Shown here in pieces: positions 1 to 7,023 of a DNA stretch of 10,827 nt. Each line of letters starts with the position of its first letter. Position 1 is the stretch's first letter. Position numbers and translations under genes: made by a program. The stretch is from an uncultured Pseudomonadales bacterium. GTDB taxonomy: Bacteria; Pseudomonadota; Gammaproteobacteria; Pseudomonadales; Porticoccaceae. Where the stretch lies: contig CALLDA010000074.1 in assembly GCA_937998635.1 (NCBI GenBank), forward strand, positions 1-10,827. Direction: 5' to 3'. Below the pieces are notes generated by a model. The model was given only the letters and a program-made list of their open reading frames with translations, ran no database searches and had not been told where the DNA came from.

Positions 1-198
1 GAAGGGTTTATCGTGCTGGATTACGCCGAGCGCTACCCCGAGGCCATTGCCGCCTTAAGCCAATGGATGGCGGAAGGAAAAATTAAAGTCCGCACGCAAG
101 TAATTAAGGGCCTGGAAAATGCCCTGGAAACTTTGAAAACCCTTTATACCGGGGAGAACACCGGCAAGTTAATAATTTGCGTGAAAGATACCGATTGA
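1..198 (+). CDS. NADP-dependent medium-chain dehydrogenase/reductase, C-terminal end (partial)
   Basis: Only the last 65 codons are present; the frame is open from the first base and ends at TGA 196-198. The visible peptide begins EGFIVLDYAERYPEA and ends GENTGKLIICVKDTD. This matches the usual C-terminus of zinc-free NADP-dependent oxidoreductases of the MDR superfamily (prostaglandin reductase/CurA-like), where a 'GF-V-DY--RYPEA' segment precedes 'GLENA' and 'G-N-GKL'; here GLENALETLKTLYTG carries that pattern. These enzymes reduce activated double bonds of enones and enals with NADPH in the cytosol. The N-terminal catalytic and Rossmann parts lie outside the window, so substrate cannot be judged. 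It is followed by an 85-base gap before the next gene on the same strand. Confidence 0.75.
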   Translation, partial: EGFIVLDYAERYPEAIAALSQWMAEGKIKVRTQVIKGLENALETLKTLYTGENTGKLIICVKDTD

Positions 199-283
199 GC
201 ACCCCAGTATAAGGCAGAGTCCCTGTAAAAAAGGACACCAGGCCTAAACCCAGGCGCACCTCTACCCAGTTGAAGAATAGTTT

Positions 284-1279
284 ATGTACACAAACGAAGA
301 ATTAGATCTTGCGGTTACGAAAGGTTTTTTCACTCGCGAGGCAGTTGAAAAGTTTCGTCTCGACGTATCACAATCCAGAAATATTTCTGCGGTCGACGAA
401 GAAAATTTTCGACTGGTGACGGGGTTCAACGACATTTTTGTTGTGATCGCCAGCATATTATTGCTGACCTCGGCAGCCTGGCTGGCCAAAGGGTTCCACC
501 CCTCCTTACCAGCATTCCTGGTGTCCGTATTGTCATGGCTACTTGCCGAGTTCTTCGTGCGAAAAAGGAAAATGGCCTTGCCAGCCATTGTGCTCCTGGT
601 ATCTTTTTCCGGCGGGGTCTTCTATGCCTGCACAGAATACTTTGATTCCCCTGGCTACCCTCATTACGCTCTGGGCGCCTTCATTGCGTCGCTCGCTACC
701 TGGCTTCACTGGCTACGATTTAAAGTACCAATTACCTTGGCTGCAGGGACTGCTACCGTTATTGCTTTTATTATCACGGGCGTCCTGTCTATTTATCCTG
801 ACTCGAAAGACTGGCTACTCGCTCTGATTTTCGTAAGTGGTATCGCGGCGTTTTCTTATGCGATGTACTGGGATACCGCCGACCTGAGCCGAACAACCCA
901 CAAATCTGATGTAGCCTTCTGGCTACATCTAGTCGCCGCCCCGATGATTATCCATCCGGTTTTTTTTATCCTGGGTGTCTTTGATCAGACCGATAACATA
1001 TGGAGTACATTCATTGTTTTAAGTTTGTACCTGTTAATGACTGCCATCTCTCTGGTGATCGATCGACGAGCATTTATGGTTTCTTCCCTCATTTACGTGC
1101 TCTATGCCATTTCTTCCTTACTGAAAACCTACGGCGTCATCGCTTATAACTTCGCTATCACCGGAGTATTTCTGGGCACGGCGCTACTGTTATTATCGGG
1201 CTTTTGGCACGGGTCTCGTAAGCGCCTGGTGGGTGTTTTACCCACCGCCATACAAATGCGGGTGCCGGGGACTCAATAA
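284..1279 (+). CDS. polytopic membrane protein of unknown function, about 10 TM segments
   Basis: This 331-residue protein is not recognised as a characterised family. A hydrophilic N-terminus of about 45 residues (charged, helix-like, containing DEENFRLVTGFNDIF) is followed by about ten hydrophobic segments near residues 49-68, 75-91, 98-115, 126-143, 148-170, 177-195, 211-233, 240-258, 262-281 and 286-306, ending in a short basic tail (SRKR). A soluble acidic N-terminus followed by many helices resembles DUF2157-like membrane proteins, but this is only an impression. No enzyme motif is visible. The start ATG at 284 is preceded by a weak purine-rich site (GAAGAA at 272-277). It is the first gene of the same-strand cluster leading to the hydroxylase-GH3 fusion and ends 43 bases before the next gene. 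It could be a transporter-like or structural partner of the downstream enzymes. The coding sequence contains two perfect inverted repeats (908-929 and 1228-1246). Confidence 0.8.
   Translation: MYTNEELDLAVTKGFFTREAVEKFRLDVSQSRNISAVDEENFRLVTGFNDIFVVIASILLLTSAAWLAKGFHPSLPAFLVSVLSWLLAEFFVRKRKMALPAIVLLVSFSGGVFYACTEYFDSPGYPHYALGAFIASLATWLHWLRFKVPITLAAGTATVIAFIITGVLSIYPDSKDWLLALIFVSGIAAFSYAMYWDTADLSRTTHKSDVAFWLHLVAAPMIIHPVFFILGVFDQTDNIWSTFIVLSLYLLMTAISLVIDRRAFMVSSLIYVLYAISSLLKTYGVIAYNFAITGVFLGTALLLLSGFWHGSRKRLVGVLPTAIQMRVPGTQ
908..929 (+). repeat. perfect 9-bp inverted repeat inside a coding region
   Basis: GATGTAGCC (908-916) is followed by a 4-base loop TTCT and the exact reverse complement GGCTACATC (921-929). 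It lies within the polytopic membrane protein gene and encodes part of a transmembrane segment. There is no T-run after it, so it is not a simple intrinsic terminator. It could form an mRNA hairpin, or it may be a coincidence of the coding sequence. Confidence 0.5.
1228..1246 (+). repeat. perfect 7-bp inverted repeat near the end of the membrane protein gene
   Basis: GGTGGGT (1228-1234), loop GTTTT, then ACCCACC (1240-1246). It lies about 30 bases before the stop codon. The following bases are GCCATACAAATG, with no T-run, so terminator function is unlikely on the plus strand. A role in RNA stability or in attenuating downstream expression is possible but unproven. Confidence 0.45.
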
Positions 1280-1322
1280 ATAACAGGAAACCCGCTGGAT
1301 TAAACTCTAACGGTATACAGTC

Positions 1323-1772
1323 ATGAAGCCCCTACCATTAGCCAGGCACAAACTCGCTGTAATTCTTTGGCTATTATTGGCCCTGTTCTGTTTCCGCGTC
1401 ACCGCTCAACTAATACAGGGTATTTATCCGCTTTCATTACTGCCGCCCTTTGAACGCTGGCACAGTGCAAAAATGCCCTACGGCGTTCTTTTATCGCTAC
1501 AGCTAATAATCATTTTTGTGTGTAGCAAAACAGCCTTAAATATATACCGTGGTACAAGCGCTCGCAGACCAGTACTGGGTAAATTTCTTTTTGTGGGCGG
1601 AAGTCTTTATTTTTTTATTATGGTAGCGAGACTGAGTCTGGGCATAACAGTGTTTTCCGAGCACCCCTGGTTCAGCCAGCATATTCCAACATTTTTCCAT
1701 TTTGTGCTGGCGACATTCACCCTGTTAGTGAGCAATTACCACTTCCAGAAACCAGTGAAAGCAGTACAGTAA
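1323..1772 (+). CDS. small membrane protein of unknown function, about 4 TM segments
   Basis: The protein has 149 residues and four hydrophobic stretches near residues 10-30, 52-70, 85-107 and 121-140. The N-terminus (KPLPLARHK) and the loop after the second segment (RGTSARRP) are basic, which by the positive-inside rule suggests cytoplasmic positions for them. No catalytic motif or known family is recognised. There is no clear ribosome binding site before ATG 1323. Its TAA stop (1770-1772) shares one base with the ATG of the hydroxylase-GH3 fusion (TAATG), so translation of the two is probably coupled and the small protein may act with, or help insert, the fusion enzyme. Confidence 0.75.
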   Translation: MKPLPLARHKLAVILWLLLALFCFRVTAQLIQGIYPLSLLPPFERWHSAKMPYGVLLSLQLIIIFVCSKTALNIYRGTSARRPVLGKFLFVGGSLYFFIMVARLSLGITVFSEHPWFSQHIPTFFHFVLATFTLLVSNYHFQKPVKAVQ

Positions 1773-4387
1773 TGACCCTGATCGCAGATAGATACCTGCC
1801 CTGGATAGCCTACCCAGGCACTATCCTGCTAGCCATTATTTGTCATCAGTGCTTATTGAGTCTTGAACAGCCATTACTGATAAGCACCTACCTGCCGGTG
1901 CTTATCGGTCTGGCGCTTGTTACCTTATTTGAATGGACCCTGCCTAACCGGCCTGGCTGGCGTCCTGAATCCACAGATATTAGAAATGATCTGGTATTTA
2001 TGTCTCTGGTACAGGTCGCCCTGCCTCGGCTCCTGGCTTTTCTTGCTGTTATTGCGCTTATTGAACCCTTACGATCGGCTGGTTTAACCACCACAGCGTG
2101 GTGGCCCCATCAATGGAATACCGTAGCTCAAGTGGCGCTTATGTTAGTAGCGGCCGAGTTTATGCGCTACTGGTTACACCGCTTCGCCCATACCAACCCG
2201 CTGTTGTGGCGCTTACATGCGGTCCACCACTCGGTCGACAAACTCTACTGGCTCAATGTGGGGCGTTTTCACCCCCTGGAGAAAGCCCTGCAATTTTTCC
2301 TCGATGCCCTGCCCTTTATGCTACTGGGCGTAGCCAGTGAAGTTATCGCCTTATATTTTGTGTTTTATTCCATCAACGGTTTCTTTCAGCATTCAAATAT
2401 TAAACTTCGTCATGGCCCCTTAAACTACCTGATCAGCACTGCTGAATTACACCGCTGGCACCATTCACGCCTGAGCAGCGAAGCCAATAACAATTATGGC
2501 AACAACCTGATTATCTGGGATCTAGTTTTTGGTAGCTGGTATCTGCCCAAAGACTGCAGCGTGTCTGACTTAGGTTTAAAGAACCATCATTACCCAATGA
2601 ATTTTGGCGCGCAGATGCGTACGCCCTTTGTCAGACATATCACCGATAACGATATTCCTATGCCAGACAGCAAAGCTGTTTACATCAAAGCTCTGCTAAA
2701 AATGGCTATGGGCCTGTTCCGTTGTCGTTACTGGTGGCCGCTGCTCTGGGCAACTCGGTCACCTGATAAAACTCAGCAGCAGGTGTTAGCGCGCATTCTA
2801 GCTAGCAATCAGTCCACCCAGTTTGGCAGGGAAAATAACTTCTCTAACATTAAGACTTACGACAATTTCCGAGAGAATATTTCTATCCAGGAATATGAGG
2901 ATTTAAAACCCTATATTGATAAGCAAATCCGGAATGATGATCCTGAGATCACTCAACAGCGTCCATTACTTTATGCAGTTACCAGCGGCACCACCGGCAC
3001 GCCGAAATACTTACCCCTTACACCGACTGCTTTTCGACATTACCGAGAAGCCCAGCGGGTGATTGTGTATCATCAGTTTCGGCAATGTCGAGAGGCCTTG
3101 AGTGGTCGATTTTTAGGTATTGTCAGCCCCGCCACCGAGGGGCATCTAGCCAACCATATGTCCTATGGCTCAGTGTCTGGGCTGGCCTACCAGGTCATGC
3201 CGTCGTTGATTAGAGCAAACTACATACTTCCGTCAGTCGTATTTGATATCGAAGATTACGATCTGAAGTACGCGCTGATACTGCGTCTGGCCCTTACTGA
3301 GCAGAATATTAGCTATATCGCGACGGCCAACCCCTCTTCGTTGCTACGCTTGATGGAGATTTTTCATCAGTCCACAAACGCGTTTATTGAAGATATTTCT
3401 ATCGGTGGATTTCATCGCTTCGAGGAATTACCACAAGCTGTTCGCCAGGCCGTTGAACCACTATTAGCCAAAAATACGCCTCGCGCTAACCACCTGACCC
3501 GACTGCTGGAACACAAACCCAAGCTGGGTTATGCAGAACTCTGGCCCGAGCTGCGCCTGATCACCACCTGGACCGGCGGTAGTTGCGGCATTGCTGTTAA
3601 AGCCCTTAAACAGCAGCTGCCAATGCAAACCAGGATCTACGAACTGGGTTATATCTCCAGTGAATTTCGCGGCACTATTACCCTCGATATGGATTCCAGC
3701 GCCGGTGTGCCGACACTGACCCAGCACTTTTTTGAGTTCATTGAAAAAGACGCCTACGAAGCGGGTGAACGGCAAACCTTGCTGCTCGACCAGTTAAAAA
3801 GCGAGTCTGAGTATTACATCATCGTCACCACCGATTCGGGTTTATACCGCTATTTTATGAACGACATTGTGCGGGTTCAGGGCTTTCTAAACCGCACGCC
3901 CCTAATTGAGTTTGTACAAAAGGGTAAAGGTGTCACCAGCATCACCGGGGAAAAGCTCTACGAAAGTCAGGTGAGGTCAGCTATTGAGCAATGTGAAAAT
4001 ACCTTTAATCTCATCTCTCCCTTCTATCTAATGTTGGCCGATGAAGAAAACAGTCGCTATCTCTTACTTATGGAATTCTTTGGCGAAGCTCCTCTTTCAA
4101 ATCAGTTATCAATCCAGCCATCAACACAACAAATGGCGGTTTATCTAGATACTTTATTAGGTGAAATTAATATTGAATACCGGGAAAAGCGTAATAGCGG
4201 CCGCCTAAAACCTTTGACCATGTTACAACTCAAAGCCAACACCGCAGACGCCTATAAACAATATTGCTTAGCCAGGGGCATGCGCGAAGGTCAGTTTAAA
4301 GTACTGCCCCTGATGTATAAAAAGGATCTCCGGTTCTCTTACCAGCCCTACCTTTCACCTACCAGTCCTAGCAGGACTACCAGATGA
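1772..4387 (+). CDS. fusion: membrane fatty acid hydroxylase/sterol desaturase domain + GH3-type acyl-adenylating domain
   Basis: This is an 871-residue two-enzyme protein. Residues 1-265 form a membrane di-iron hydroxylase of the fatty acid hydroxylase/sterol desaturase superfamily: hydrophobic segments near 12-30, 40-55, 73-98, 115-131 and 170-200, with histidine boxes HRFAH (136-140), HAVHH (149-153), H167, H207 and HRWHH (227-231). Residues about 310-855 form a complete GH3 domain: TSGTTGTPK (404-412, ATP/phosphate loop), YELGYISSE (623-631), LYRYFMNDIV (691-700), TGEKLYE (725-731) and a C-terminal SGRLKPL...GQFKVLPL end. Stand-alone GH3 proteins are about 550-600 residues, so neither half looks truncated. 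GH3 enzymes activate a carboxylate with ATP and typically conjugate it to an amino acid; the hydroxylase would act on a lipid or isoprenoid substrate at the membrane. The start overlaps the previous gene's stop (TAATG). Substrates are unknown. Family assignments are secure; a joint product is inferred. Confidence 0.93.
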   Translation: MTLIADRYLPWIAYPGTILLAIICHQCLLSLEQPLLISTYLPVLIGLALVTLFEWTLPNRPGWRPESTDIRNDLVFMSLVQVALPRLLAFLAVIALIEPLRSAGLTTTAWWPHQWNTVAQVALMLVAAEFMRYWLHRFAHTNPLLWRLHAVHHSVDKLYWLNVGRFHPLEKALQFFLDALPFMLLGVASEVIALYFVFYSINGFFQHSNIKLRHGPLNYLISTAELHRWHHSRLSSEANNNYGNNLIIWDLVFGSWYLPKDCSVSDLGLKNHHYPMNFGAQMRTPFVRHITDNDIPMPDSKAVYIKALLKMAMGLFRCRYWWPLLWATRSPDKTQQQVLARILASNQSTQFGRENNFSNIKTYDNFRENISIQEYEDLKPYIDKQIRNDDPEITQQRPLLYAVTSGTTGTPKYLPLTPTAFRHYREAQRVIVYHQFRQCREALSGRFLGIVSPATEGHLANHMSYGSVSGLAYQVMPSLIRANYILPSVVFDIEDYDLKYALILRLALTEQNISYIATANPSSLLRLMEIFHQSTNAFIEDISIGGFHRFEELPQAVRQAVEPLLAKNTPRANHLTRLLEHKPKLGYAELWPELRLITTWTGGSCGIAVKALKQQLPMQTRIYELGYISSEFRGTITLDMDSSAGVPTLTQHFFEFIEKDAYEAGERQTLLLDQLKSESEYYIIVTTDSGLYRYFMNDIVRVQGFLNRTPLIEFVQKGKGVTSITGEKLYESQVRSAIEQCENTFNLISPFYLMLADEENSRYLLLMEFFGEAPLSNQLSIQPSTQQMAVYLDTLLGEINIEYREKRNSGRLKPLTMLQLKANTADAYKQYCLARGMREGQFKVLPLMYKKDLRFSYQPYLSPTSPSRTTR
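4373..4387 (+). promoter_or_regulatory. ribosome binding site plus ATG overlapping the fusion gene stop (ATGA)
   Basis: AGGA at 4373-4376 lies 7 bases before an ATG at 4384 that overlaps the TGA stop 4385-4387 as ATGA, the classic arrangement of a translationally coupled downstream gene. That ATG opens only five codons (M R P A D) before TAA 4399-4401. Removing one base between 4387 and 4399 would join it directly to the enolase-superfamily frame. It is either the true start of the next gene with a one-base frameshift, or a tiny leader. Confidence 0.45.
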
Positions 4388-4396
4388 GGCCAGCCG

Positions 4397-5542
4397 ATTA
4401 ACATCCACGACATTGTTGTTAAATCAATAAATATTCCATTTCATCTGAGCTTCAAGCACGCCTCAGCAGAGCGAGACCGAACCAGTAGTTTGTGGGTGGA
4501 AGTCCACATCAGCGATGGCTGTATCGGCTATGGCGAATCCTGCCCCCGTCCCTACGTCACAGGAGAAAACCTGGAAACCGCACAAGGTTTTTATGTTGCC
4601 CACCTGGAGCAGATCAAAAGGGAGATCACCAGTCTCGGCACACTAAGAACCTGGGTAAGGGAGCATGCCAGTGTAATTGATAGCCACCCCGCCGCCTGGT
4701 GCGCCCTGGAATTAGCTTTACTCGATGCATTGGCTAAAACGGCGGGTAAATCGGTCGAAAACCTGCTGTCCCTTGATGAACTCCAGGGTAGCTTTCAGTA
4801 CAGTGCCGTTCTCGGTGATATGGATACCGCGCCATTTGGAAGTTTGTGCCAACGTTATATCGACATGGGCTTTCAGGATTTTAAGGTTAAGTTATCTGGA
4901 CAGCTCAGTCGGGACAATACCAGGCTGCAAACTCTGGAAAACTTGCTTACTCTACAAAACAGGGGCATCGCAGATTTTCGGATTCGCCTCGATGCGAACA
5001 ATCTTTGGAAAACCAGCCATGAAGCTAGCACTTATTTTAAATCTCTTAATGCAGATTTTTTTGCTGTCGAGGAGCCACTAGTTGCAAATAATTACGCTGA
5101 ATTACTCAAGCTGCAACAGTCTCTCGGCAAAGCAATTATTCTTGATGAAAGCTTTCTTCGCATCGAACAATTTGAGTATCTGAAAAGCAAGCCTTCAGCG
5201 TGGATCATCAATGTTCGCGTATCAAAGATGGGGGGGCTGTTACGTGCGCTTAGCGTTGTCACCATGGCCAGAGCACTGCAAATCCCCGTCATCATAGGTG
5301 CTCAGGTCGGTGAAACTAGCCTGCTCACTCGCGCAGCGCTAAGCCTCGCCCAAACAGCAAGTGAGGTATTAGTTGCTCAGGAAGGGGCGGTCGGGACGTT
5401 CTTAATTGAGGAGGATATTTGCGAACCATCGATGATGTTTAGTACCGGTGGAATATTAAATATTAACGCCTTCCCTTTGAAGAGAAATAGCGGCTTTGGC
5501 CTGTCACTCCGCACGACACAGCCTTTCTTGCAAGACTGCTAA
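4397..5542 (+). CDS. enolase-superfamily enzyme (mandelate racemase/muconate lactonizing subgroup), non-canonical start
   Basis: Counting from ATT 4397 the protein has 381 residues. The N-terminal capping domain is recognisable from this point (INIHDIVVKSINIPF, then FKHASAERDR and GYGESCPRPYVTGE). The barrel carries the expected catalytic set: KVK at 163-165, metal ligands D199 (RLDAN), E225 (VEEPL) and D250 (LDES), and the opposite lysine K277 (VSKMGG). The last-strand motif is GAQVGETS rather than the DxD of Ala-Glu-type dipeptide epimerases, so substrate is open: N-acyl amino acid racemase, epimerase or a lactonizing/dehydrating role. The first ATG/GTG/TTG in frame is TTG 4490, which would delete the first strands, so it is unlikely. 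ATT 4397 has GAGG (4386-4389) 7 bases upstream. Alternatives are a frameshifted ATG 4384 or readthrough of TGA 4385-4387, which is in the same frame. It is the last gene of the cluster. Confidence 0.85.
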   Translation: MNIHDIVVKSINIPFHLSFKHASAERDRTSSLWVEVHISDGCIGYGESCPRPYVTGENLETAQGFYVAHLEQIKREITSLGTLRTWVREHASVIDSHPAAWCALELALLDALAKTAGKSVENLLSLDELQGSFQYSAVLGDMDTAPFGSLCQRYIDMGFQDFKVKLSGQLSRDNTRLQTLENLLTLQNRGIADFRIRLDANNLWKTSHEASTYFKSLNADFFAVEEPLVANNYAELLKLQQSLGKAIILDESFLRIEQFEYLKSKPSAWIINVRVSKMGGLLRALSVVTMARALQIPVIIGAQVGETSLLTRAALSLAQTASEVLVAQEGAVGTFLIEEDICEPSMMFSTGGILNINAFPLKRNSGFGLSLRTTQPFLQDC

Positions 5543-5780
5543 CTGTGAACCCGTAATTGTGAACTTAAAGAATCATACGGCCTAATCAAAACAAATAGAC
5601 CGTGTGATCTTCGATTTCATAACTCTATTTCTGACCAGCCTGGCTAACTGATACACTTCCATAAAATAGCAGCAATGCTCACACAGCCCTCCGCTCACCC
5701 AGGTTGGGCACCCAGTTTGAGCAGCCAGAAGCAATCATTGGAATGGATCTGATACGGGACCTTAAGCTACATAAGCTAAG
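5543..5780. other. non-coding convergent gap between the cluster and the acyl-CoA dehydrogenase gene
   Basis: About 240 bases without a supported gene, lying between the 3' ends of a plus-strand and a minus-strand gene. It starts with two copies of TGTGAAC (in AACTGTGAACCC and AATTGTGAAC) and contains one imperfect hairpin at 5572-5608. Its right end is rich in AAGCT: AAGCTAC occurs twice (5764-5770 and 5778-5784), with a further TTAAGCT inside the end of the dehydrogenase gene. No RNA gene or promoter is recognised. Confidence 0.5.
5572..5608 (+). terminator. weak hairpin, possible terminator after the enolase-superfamily gene
   Basis: ATCATACGG (5572-5580) pairs with CCGTGTGAT (5600-5608) with one G-U pair across a 19-base loop. 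It begins 30 bases after the stop of the enolase-superfamily gene. The tract after it (CTTCGATTTC) is only partly T-rich and the loop is long, so an intrinsic terminator is possible but not convincing. Confidence 0.3.
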
Positions 5781-6974
5781 CTACGAGGCCTTAAGCTTCG
5801 GCTCTCTCGGTAAACCCAGGCCACGCTCGGCAATAATGTTCTTCTGAATTTGGGACGTACCGCCGCCAATGATCAGCCCCAGGCTATACATATAGGCATA
5901 TTGCCACATGCCGTTTCTACGCACGTAGTCGCTGTCGCCGAACAAGGCGCCGGTTTCACCCAACAGATCAATGGCGGTTTCGCAGATTTCATTATTTAAA
6001 ATGGTGGCATTGAGTTTGACGATGAGTCTTGCCACACCGGGATCCTGTTCTTTTAAATTACAGGTCAGCACCCGCATGGAGTTGTACTGCATGGCTTTGA
6101 CCCGCGCCTGAATGCGCAGCACGCGATCCCGGTAAACCGGGAAATCCATCAACGGACGACCACCAACGGATTCGGTTTTCAGGCAATCGATAAGCCCCTG
6201 AAGCTGACGAGCGGTACGGTCGGGGTCACCGAGCATGCCGCGCTCGTGCTTGAGTGTGGTATTGGCCACCTGCCAGCCTTCACCGCTCTTACCGACGATC
6301 TTGTCTTGCTTGAGGCGAACATCGGTGAAAAACACTTCGTTGAATTCAGCAACACCGGTCATGGACACCAGAGGTTGAATTTCGATACCAGGGGTGTCCA
6401 TGGGCAATAACATATAGCTGATACCGTGGTGCTTGGGCGCATCCGGCTCTGTGCGAACGAGGATAAACATCATGTCGGCGACGTGGGCAGACGAGGTCCA
6501 GATTTTATGGCCGTTAATCAGGAAGTCATCGCCATCTTCGGTACCGCTGGTACGTAGTGCCGCGAGATCGCTACCCGCACTGGGTTCTGAATAACCCTGA
6601 CACCACATGACTTCGCCGTAGAGGGTGGGTTTGATCCATTGCTGCCGTTGCTCTTCGCTGCCTATTTCAAGCAGTGTGGGAATCAACATGGTGACACCCT
6701 GATTGGAAATCCCCCGGTTCAAGCCCGCTCGGTTTAGCTCTTCAGCGATAATCACGTTTTTAAGGATATCGGCCTCACCGCCATAACCGCCGTATTCTTT
6801 GGGAATGGTTCGCGCCGTATAGCCGTGCTCAATCAATAAAGCCTGCCATTCCCTGACTTGTGAATCTGGGCGTGCAACCGCTGAACCCTTGGGAGATTTA
6901 TGACCGTGGGTTTTGGTGAAGGCCCTGACTTCCTGCTGAAAATCTTTGTATTCCTGAGAGTATTCTAGATCCAT
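5781..6974 (-). CDS. acyl-CoA dehydrogenase
   Basis: The 397-residue protein matches the acyl-CoA dehydrogenase family: an N-terminal helical domain (MDLEYSQEYKDF), the FAD/substrate segment WCQGYSEPSAGSDLA (124-138), WTSSAHVADMM (159-169) and the C-terminal GGTSQIQKNIIAERGLGLPR (371-390). Such enzymes introduce the alpha-beta double bond in acyl-CoA thioesters and pass electrons to ETF. At the position of the C-terminal glutamate of medium-chain enzymes (YEGT) this protein has Gly (IIGGGT); Glu244 in LKHERG is at the helix-G place used by isovaleryl-CoA dehydrogenase and related enzymes. The start is taken at ATG 6974 because family members begin near this point; an in-frame GTG at 7016 would add 14 residues that look unlike the family. 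It lies just downstream of the Nudix gene and is probably cotranscribed. Chain length or steroid/branched specificity cannot be told. Confidence 0.93.
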   Translation of the reverse strand: MDLEYSQEYKDFQQEVRAFTKTHGHKSPKGSAVARPDSQVREWQALLIEHGYTARTIPKEYGGYGGEADILKNVIIAEELNRAGLNRGISNQGVTMLIPTLLEIGSEEQRQQWIKPTLYGEVMWCQGYSEPSAGSDLAALRTSGTEDGDDFLINGHKIWTSSAHVADMMFILVRTEPDAPKHHGISYMLLPMDTPGIEIQPLVSMTGVAEFNEVFFTDVRLKQDKIVGKSGEGWQVANTTLKHERGMLGDPDRTARQLQGLIDCLKTESVGGRPLMDFPVYRDRVLRIQARVKAMQYNSMRVLTCNLKEQDPGVARLIVKLNATILNNEICETAIDLLGETGALFGDSDYVRRNGMWQYAYMYSLGLIIGGGTSQIQKNIIAERGLGLPREPKLKAS

Positions 6975-7023
6975 AATGATGTTATTCCAAAGTGCAAAAT
7001 GAAACGTGATGAGCACATATTAT

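Noticed and set aside
3464..3775. 103-codon minus-strand open frame antisense to the GH3 domain
   Set aside because: It lies inside conserved GH3 coding sequence and has no recognisable product; a typical shadow frame.
4725..5081. 118-codon plus-strand open frame within the enolase-superfamily gene
   Set aside because: It is a shifted frame of a gene whose catalytic residues are clear in the main frame.
6124..6139. Inverted repeat CCCGGTAAACCGGG
   Set aside because: It is short, with a 2-base loop, inside conserved dehydrogenase coding sequence; most likely incidental.
6975..7016. GTG start 14 codons upstream for the acyl-CoA dehydrogenase
   Set aside because: The extra residues (MLITFHFALWNNII) are unlike family N-termini, which begin near MDLEYSQEY.
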